Shown here: piece after piece, positions 6,465-9,707 of the stretch | Layout of the letters: every line of letters starts with the position of its first letter | Position numbering within the stretch: position 1 is the first letter of the stretch | Assembly: GCA_937884735.1 (NCBI GenBank) | Contig: CAKZYI010000454.1 | Coordinates: 1-9,707 of the forward strand | Direction: 5' to 3' | Source of the DNA: an uncultured Pleurocapsa sp. | GTDB lineage: Bacteria > Cyanobacteriota > Cyanobacteriia > Cyanobacteriales > Xenococcaceae | Length of the DNA stretch: 9,707 nt | Position numbers and translations under genes: made by a program | The notes under the pieces: generated by a model | Seen by the model: only the letters and a program-made list of their open reading frames with translations | What the model was told of the DNA's origin: nothing | The model's database searches: none

Positions 6465-6482
6465 GCTATATATAGCTTTTTT
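6465..6482 (+). terminator. hairpin with T run, possible terminator or attenuator
   Basis: GCTATATATAGC (6465-6476) is a perfect 12-base palindrome followed directly by TTTTTT (6477-6482), the layout of a minimal intrinsic terminator; A6463 and G6464 can extend the stem. It lies only 21 bases before the ATG of the pyruvyl transferase gene, so read-through would be needed if the genes form one operon, or the downstream gene has its own promoter. The short stem means modest strength. Confidence 0.4.
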
Positions 6483-6503
6483 AATATATTTTGATAATTA
6501 AAA

Positions 6504-7859
6504 ATGGCATTGCTTAGTACTTTTGACCGACAACAAACAAAACGAAAAAACCCCAAAGGTTTACGATCTGAAAAAATCGGTTTGATGGGCCCATTTGGAG
6601 GGGGAAACCTAGGAGATGCAGCTATCCAAAAAAGTATGATTGACAATCTGCGCCAATTGAATCCCCAAATAGAAGTGTATGGTTTTTCGCTCAAACCCGA
6701 AGACACAGCGTCGAGACACGGTATCATCACCTATCCAATCAACAAAGCCGCCAACTCTATGGACTATCTTTGGTGGAAAGGAAAAGCCAAAAATAGTCTT
6801 ACTGCCAAATTAACCAATCTTGTCATTGATGGACGACAAAAATCCTCTAAGTCTTTACTCCAAAAAATTGGCTTAAAAATCCTGACTAATACTTTAGAAC
6901 TTTTAGCTTGGCTTCGAGCGTATAAAAATTTAAAACAGTTAAACCTCGACCTATTTATCGTTTCAGGAGGAGGACAGCTTGATGATTATTGGAGGGGTGC
7001 ATGGGGACACCCTTTTACTTTATTGAGATGGTGTTTGATGGCAAAGCTGAGTAACACACCTTTTCTAATTGTCAGTGTTGGTGCAGCACCAATTAACCAA
7101 ACCTTAAGCAAACTTTTTACTCGTATTACTCTTTCTCTAGCCAGCTATCGTTCTTATCGAGATGAAGATTCAAAAAAATATATTGAAAAAATAGTCGGCT
7201 TCAAAAAAAACGACCCCGTATATGCCGATCTTGCCTTTAGTTTACCCACGGACTCTTATCAAAAATCTCTTTGTAACATTCAGCACAAAGGAATTGTTGG
7301 TGTCGGGCCAATGTCCTACTGCAATCCTCAATCTTCTTGGCCAGAAAAAAACGAACGAGTCTACCAAGAGTATCTCCATAAGCTTAGTACATTTGCTGTG
7401 TGGTTAACCCAGCAAAACTACGCTCTTGCCTTGTTCCCTGGACAAACCGCTCACGATCAATTAGCGATCGCAGATTTTAAAGCATTGCTGAAAAGAAAAA
7501 ACGTTGCTGACGAGCAGATAGTAGAGCGCTCGATTCTTACAGTAGATGAATTGATGTCTCAACTAGTAGACCTCGATTTTGTAGTTGCTTCCCGCTTTCA
7601 TGGGGTGCTGCTGTCTCTTTTGATGAATAAACCTTTGCTAGCTCTCTCTTATCATCGCAAAATAAGCATGCTGATGACAAATACTGGTCAATCAGAATAC
7701 TGTCTTTGGATTGATAACTTTGAAGTAGAGACCATGAAAGATAAATTTGATTCTATCAGCAAGAACCACCGAAAAATTAGAAACCAATTAGCAATAAAAA
7801 CACAAGAATATCAATTTTCCCTAGCAAAACAATATGATTACATCTTTAGAAACTTTTAA
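6504..7859 (+). CDS. polysaccharide pyruvyl transferase family protein (WcaK/CsaB type)
   Basis: Enzymes of this family move pyruvate from phosphoenolpyruvate onto a sugar as a ketal, adding negative charge to exopolysaccharides or cell-wall glycans. The 451-residue protein shows LMGPFGGGNLGDAAIQ (27-42), the SGGGQLDD block (154-161), SVGAAP (191-196), YRSYRDEDS (215-223), YADLAF (240-245), and near the end VVASRFHGVLLSLLMNKPLL (360-379), whose histidine H366 is the conserved catalytic or substrate-binding residue. It is longer than CsaB-like members (about 370), with a basic N-terminal leader (1-22) and an insertion at about 80-145. The start is ATG 6504. The 3' end overlaps the next gene by 26 bases if that gene starts at 7834. 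The acceptor sugar is unknown, and some family members of this kind remain unproven as pyruvyl transferases. Confidence 0.9.
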   Translation: MALLSTFDRQQTKRKNPKGLRSEKIGLMGPFGGGNLGDAAIQKSMIDNLRQLNPQIEVYGFSLKPEDTASRHGIITYPINKAANSMDYLWWKGKAKNSLTAKLTNLVIDGRQKSSKSLLQKIGLKILTNTLELLAWLRAYKNLKQLNLDLFIVSGGGQLDDYWRGAWGHPFTLLRWCLMAKLSNTPFLIVSVGAAPINQTLSKLFTRITLSLASYRSYRDEDSKKYIEKIVGFKKNDPVYADLAFSLPTDSYQKSLCNIQHKGIVGVGPMSYCNPQSSWPEKNERVYQEYLHKLSTFAVWLTQQNYALALFPGQTAHDQLAIADFKALLKRKNVADEQIVERSILTVDELMSQLVDLDFVVASRFHGVLLSLLMNKPLLALSYHRKISMLMTNTGQSEYCLWIDNFEVETMKDKFDSISKNHRKIRNQLAIKTQEYQFSLAKQYDYIFRNF

Positions 7860-9207
7860 TTCTCGGCAAGTCGGCTCAAATATCCAGTTGTTGAATCAGA
7901 GCGCAGATCTCCAAGATGCTGGCTCACAAATGCATCAACTAATATCTGAGTTATATCCTATCTGTCGTAGTATTACAGGTGATGGAGCTAGGGAAACATT
8001 AAGCATAATTGAGCAACATATTCCTTTAGAAATTTTGGAAGTGCCCACAGGCACAAAAGTATTTGATTGGACAGTACCCAGAGAATGGAATGTGCAAGAT
8101 GCTTATGTAAAAAATTCTCAGGGAGAAAAGATAATTGATTTCCAAAAATCAAGCTTACACCTACTCAACTACAGTATTCCCGTTCACCAAAAGATGTCTT
8201 TGGCTGATTTAAAAGAACATCTTTTTTCTCTTCCCGAACATCCAGACTGGATACCCTATCGTACTTCCTATTACAGTGAGAATTGGGGCTTTTGTCTGAC
8301 TCACAATCAATTGGCAGCTTTGCCAGAGGACGAATACGAAGTATACATCGATACTTCCTTAGAGCCTGGACATTTGACCTATGGGGAATACTATCTGCCA
8401 GGAGAGACTAAAGAAGAAGTCCTCCTGACTTGCCACATATGCCATCCTTCCCTATGTAATGACAATTTATCGGGAATTTCGGTAGTAACTTTTTTGGCAA
8501 AACATTTAAGATCTCTTAATTTGAGATATTCTTATCGATTTTTATTTATTCCTGGGACAATTGGTTCAATTACCTGGCTAGCTTTAAACGAAGAAAAAAC
8601 TGCTAATATCAACCACGGTTTAGTAGTAGCGGGAGTAGGAGATGCAGGTAAGTTTAATTACAAAAAGAGCCGCCGTGGAGATGCTGAAATAGATAAGGTA
8701 GTAATTCATGTTTTGCAAAACTCCACAGCAGAATATCAAATTAATGAATTTTCTCCCTATGGCTATGATGAAAGGCAATTTTGCTCCCCTGGATTTAATT
8801 TGCCTGTAGGTAGCTTAACGAGAACTCCCTTTGGTCAATATCCCCAGTATCATACATCTGCGGATAATTTAGATTTTGTCAAACCAGACAAATTAGCCGA
8901 ATCTCTGGCTAAATATCTTGAAATCATCGATATATTAGAAAATAATCAAAAGTATATCAATACCAATCCCAAATGCGAGCCACAACTGGGAAAAAGAGGA
9001 TTGTACGGTACTTTTGGCGGTACACAAGATAAAAAAACTAAAGAGCTAGCAACTTTGTGGGTGCTTAATTTAGCTGATGGCGAACATAGTCTGCTAGATA
9101 TGAGCGATCGCTCTGGCTTAGTTTTTTCGGTAATTCGCGACGCAGCCAAGGCTCTAATTGAAGGCGGACTTTTAGAGAGAGAGAGTTCAGTAGCAGTTGA
9201 CTATTAA
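7834..9207 (+). CDS. DUF4910/DUF2172 M28-like aminopeptidase-fold protein with C-terminal winged helix
   Basis: I recognise a COG4310-type protein. The N-terminus has LYPICRSITGDGARETL (40-56) and VPTGTKVFDWTVPREWNV (70-87). A zinc-peptidase-like core carries CHICHPSLCNDNLSG (200-214) with putative metal ligands H204 and D210, DERQFCSPGF (312-321), and YHTSADNL (339-346) with the last ligand H340. The C-terminus, from about KRGLYGTFGG (387-396) on, looks like the winged helix common in this family (HTH_47). Such genes recur in surface-sugar loci; the substrate is unknown, and a small aminoacyl or amide compound is as plausible as a peptide. The start is uncertain: ATG 7834 (457 residues) overlaps the upstream gene by 26 bases, while ATG 7930 would begin MHQLISELYPICRS, closer to the conserved region. 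Neither has a Shine-Dalgarno. The motif PGTIGSI (240-246) may lack a glutamate seen in other members. Confidence 0.87.
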   Translation: MITSLETFNSRQVGSNIQLLNQSADLQDAGSQMHQLISELYPICRSITGDGARETLSIIEQHIPLEILEVPTGTKVFDWTVPREWNVQDAYVKNSQGEKIIDFQKSSLHLLNYSIPVHQKMSLADLKEHLFSLPEHPDWIPYRTSYYSENWGFCLTHNQLAALPEDEYEVYIDTSLEPGHLTYGEYYLPGETKEEVLLTCHICHPSLCNDNLSGISVVTFLAKHLRSLNLRYSYRFLFIPGTIGSITWLALNEEKTANINHGLVVAGVGDAGKFNYKKSRRGDAEIDKVVIHVLQNSTAEYQINEFSPYGYDERQFCSPGFNLPVGSLTRTPFGQYPQYHTSADNLDFVKPDKLAESLAKYLEIIDILENNQKYINTNPKCEPQLGKRGLYGTFGGTQDKKTKELATLWVLNLADGEHSLLDMSDRSGLVFSVIRDAAKALIEGGLLERESSVAVDY

Positions 9208-9236
9208 CCAATAACTATTAACCATTAACCAATAAC
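9203..9236. repeat. short tandem/direct repeat ATTAACCAATAAC
   Basis: ATTAACCAATAAC occurs at 9203-9215 and 9224-9236, with a further ATTAACCA at 9217-9224, filling most of the 34-base gap and including the stop codon of the upstream gene. Low-complexity TTAACCA-type repeats of this kind are common between cyanobacterial genes. They leave no room for a Shine-Dalgarno ahead of the next ATG. Confidence 0.6.
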
Positions 9237-9241
9237 AACAA

Positions 9242-9707
9242 ATGACTATTGCCAAAGAACAAAATATATATATAAATAACTTCCAAAAGTCTCTAAATTT
9301 AAAGCAAAAAAGCCATCAACTCATTCCTGGGGGTGCCCATACCTATGCCAAAGGAGACGATCAATATCCCGAACTAGCACCAGGTTTTTTAGTTAGGGGC
9401 AAAGGTTGTCACGTTTGGGATGTAGATGATAATCAATATATTGAATACGGCATGGGTTTGCGAGCCGTTACTTTGGGACATGGTTATGAGGCTGTGGCAG
9501 AAGCAGCATACAAACAAATGCTCCAAGGACTCAATTTTAATCGTCCTACAGCGATCGAAGTTGAGTGTGCCGAAATGTTTCTCGACCTCATTGAAGGGGG
9601 AGAAATGGTAAAGTTTGCCAAAAATGGTTCAGATGCGACTACTGCCGCTATCAAACTAGCTCGTGCTTATACAGTGCGAGATATGGTAGCGAAATGTGCC
9701 AATCATC
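9242..9707 (+). CDS. class III PLP aminotransferase, glutamate-1-semialdehyde aminomutase-like (partial, 3' end missing)
   Basis: From ATG 9242 an open frame of 155 codons runs off the window end. It shows the HemL-like N-terminal pattern: SHQLIPGGAHTYAKG (24-38), APGFLVRGKGCHVWDVDDNQ (46-65), YIEYGMG (66-72), LGHGYEAV (78-85), and the cofactor phosphate-binding KFAKNGSDATTAAIKLARAY (124-143). The PLP lysine lies beyond the window. True HemL serves tetrapyrrole synthesis. The position here, 34 bases after a polysaccharide-locus gene, suggests a paralogue that aminates a keto-sugar or makes an unusual amino acid, which is inference. There is no Shine-Dalgarno; the start is chosen because it precedes the conserved block by about 24 residues and follows the previous stop closely. 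The family call is firm; the function is not. Confidence 0.85.
   Translation, partial: MTIAKEQNIYINNFQKSLNLKQKSHQLIPGGAHTYAKGDDQYPELAPGFLVRGKGCHVWDVDDNQYIEYGMGLRAVTLGHGYEAVAEAAYKQMLQGLNFNRPTAIEVECAEMFLDLIEGGEMVKFAKNGSDATTAAIKLARAYTVRDMVAKCANH

Noticed and set aside
6389..6730. 113-codon open frame on the minus strand
   Set aside because: Most of it is opposite the conserved N-terminus of the pyruvyl transferase, and it crosses the hairpin region; there are no domain-like features.
7222..7407. 61-codon open frame on the plus strand
   Set aside because: It is a frame shadow inside the pyruvyl transferase gene, whose own frame is continuous and conserved here.
8946..9149. 67-codon open frame on the minus strand
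   Set aside because: It is antisense to the conserved winged-helix end of the M28-like protein.
9203..9236. Possible CRISPR-like or attachment-site repeat
   Set aside because: The units are short, overlapping and low in complexity, without spacers or integrase; an ordinary short tandem repeat explains them.
9426..9611. 61-codon open frame on the plus strand
   Set aside because: It is out of frame with the aminotransferase reading frame, which spans the same bases and carries the GSDAT motif.

Overview
The window is chromosomal DNA from a cyanobacterium, probably an AT-rich unicellular or baeocyte-forming lineage (the exact taxon is inference). Direct signs are nine exact copies of the HIP1 octamer GCGATCGC, two of them overlapping, in under 10 kb and all inside genes. 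Shine-Dalgarno sequences are scarce, GTG and TTG starts occur, and the intergenic DNA is very AT-rich. No tRNA, rRNA, CRISPR array or transposase gene is visible.

Left part (1-2744). The last 22 codons of an ABC-transporter ATPase (LivG-like tail) are followed by a GTG-started DUF2079 multi-pass membrane protein. This overlaps the next gene, a SurE-type 5'/3'-nucleotidase, by 4 bases (ATGA). A convergent gene on the minus strand encodes a YbgC/FadM-type hotdog acyl-CoA thioesterase, and an imperfect hairpin lies between the two convergent stops. The thioesterase appears to start at TTG behind a clear AAGGAG.

Right part (2857 to the end). This is a one-directional surface-polysaccharide locus. 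In order it holds an RfbC/RmlC-type dTDP-sugar epimerase, a WzxC-like MOP flippase, a GT2 glycosyltransferase, a polysaccharide pyruvyl transferase (WcaK/CsaB type), an M28-like zinc-peptidase-fold protein (DUF4910 with DUF2172 and a C-terminal winged helix), and the N-terminal third of a HemL-like class III aminotransferase cut by the window end. The pieces fit together as sugar-nucleotide tailoring, glycosyl transfer, pyruvate capping and export of the lipid-linked unit. The peptidase-like and aminotransferase pair suggests an amino or aminoacyl modification of a sugar, which is inference.

The intergenic gaps inside the polysaccharide locus are long (97-301 bp), AT-rich and full of inverted repeats. 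The most striking is a 42-bp near-perfect palindrome at 5385-5426 ahead of the glycosyltransferase, with competing alternative hairpins. No clearly new system such as defence or phage is visible. The best leads are the peptidase/aminotransferase pair and the palindrome cluster.
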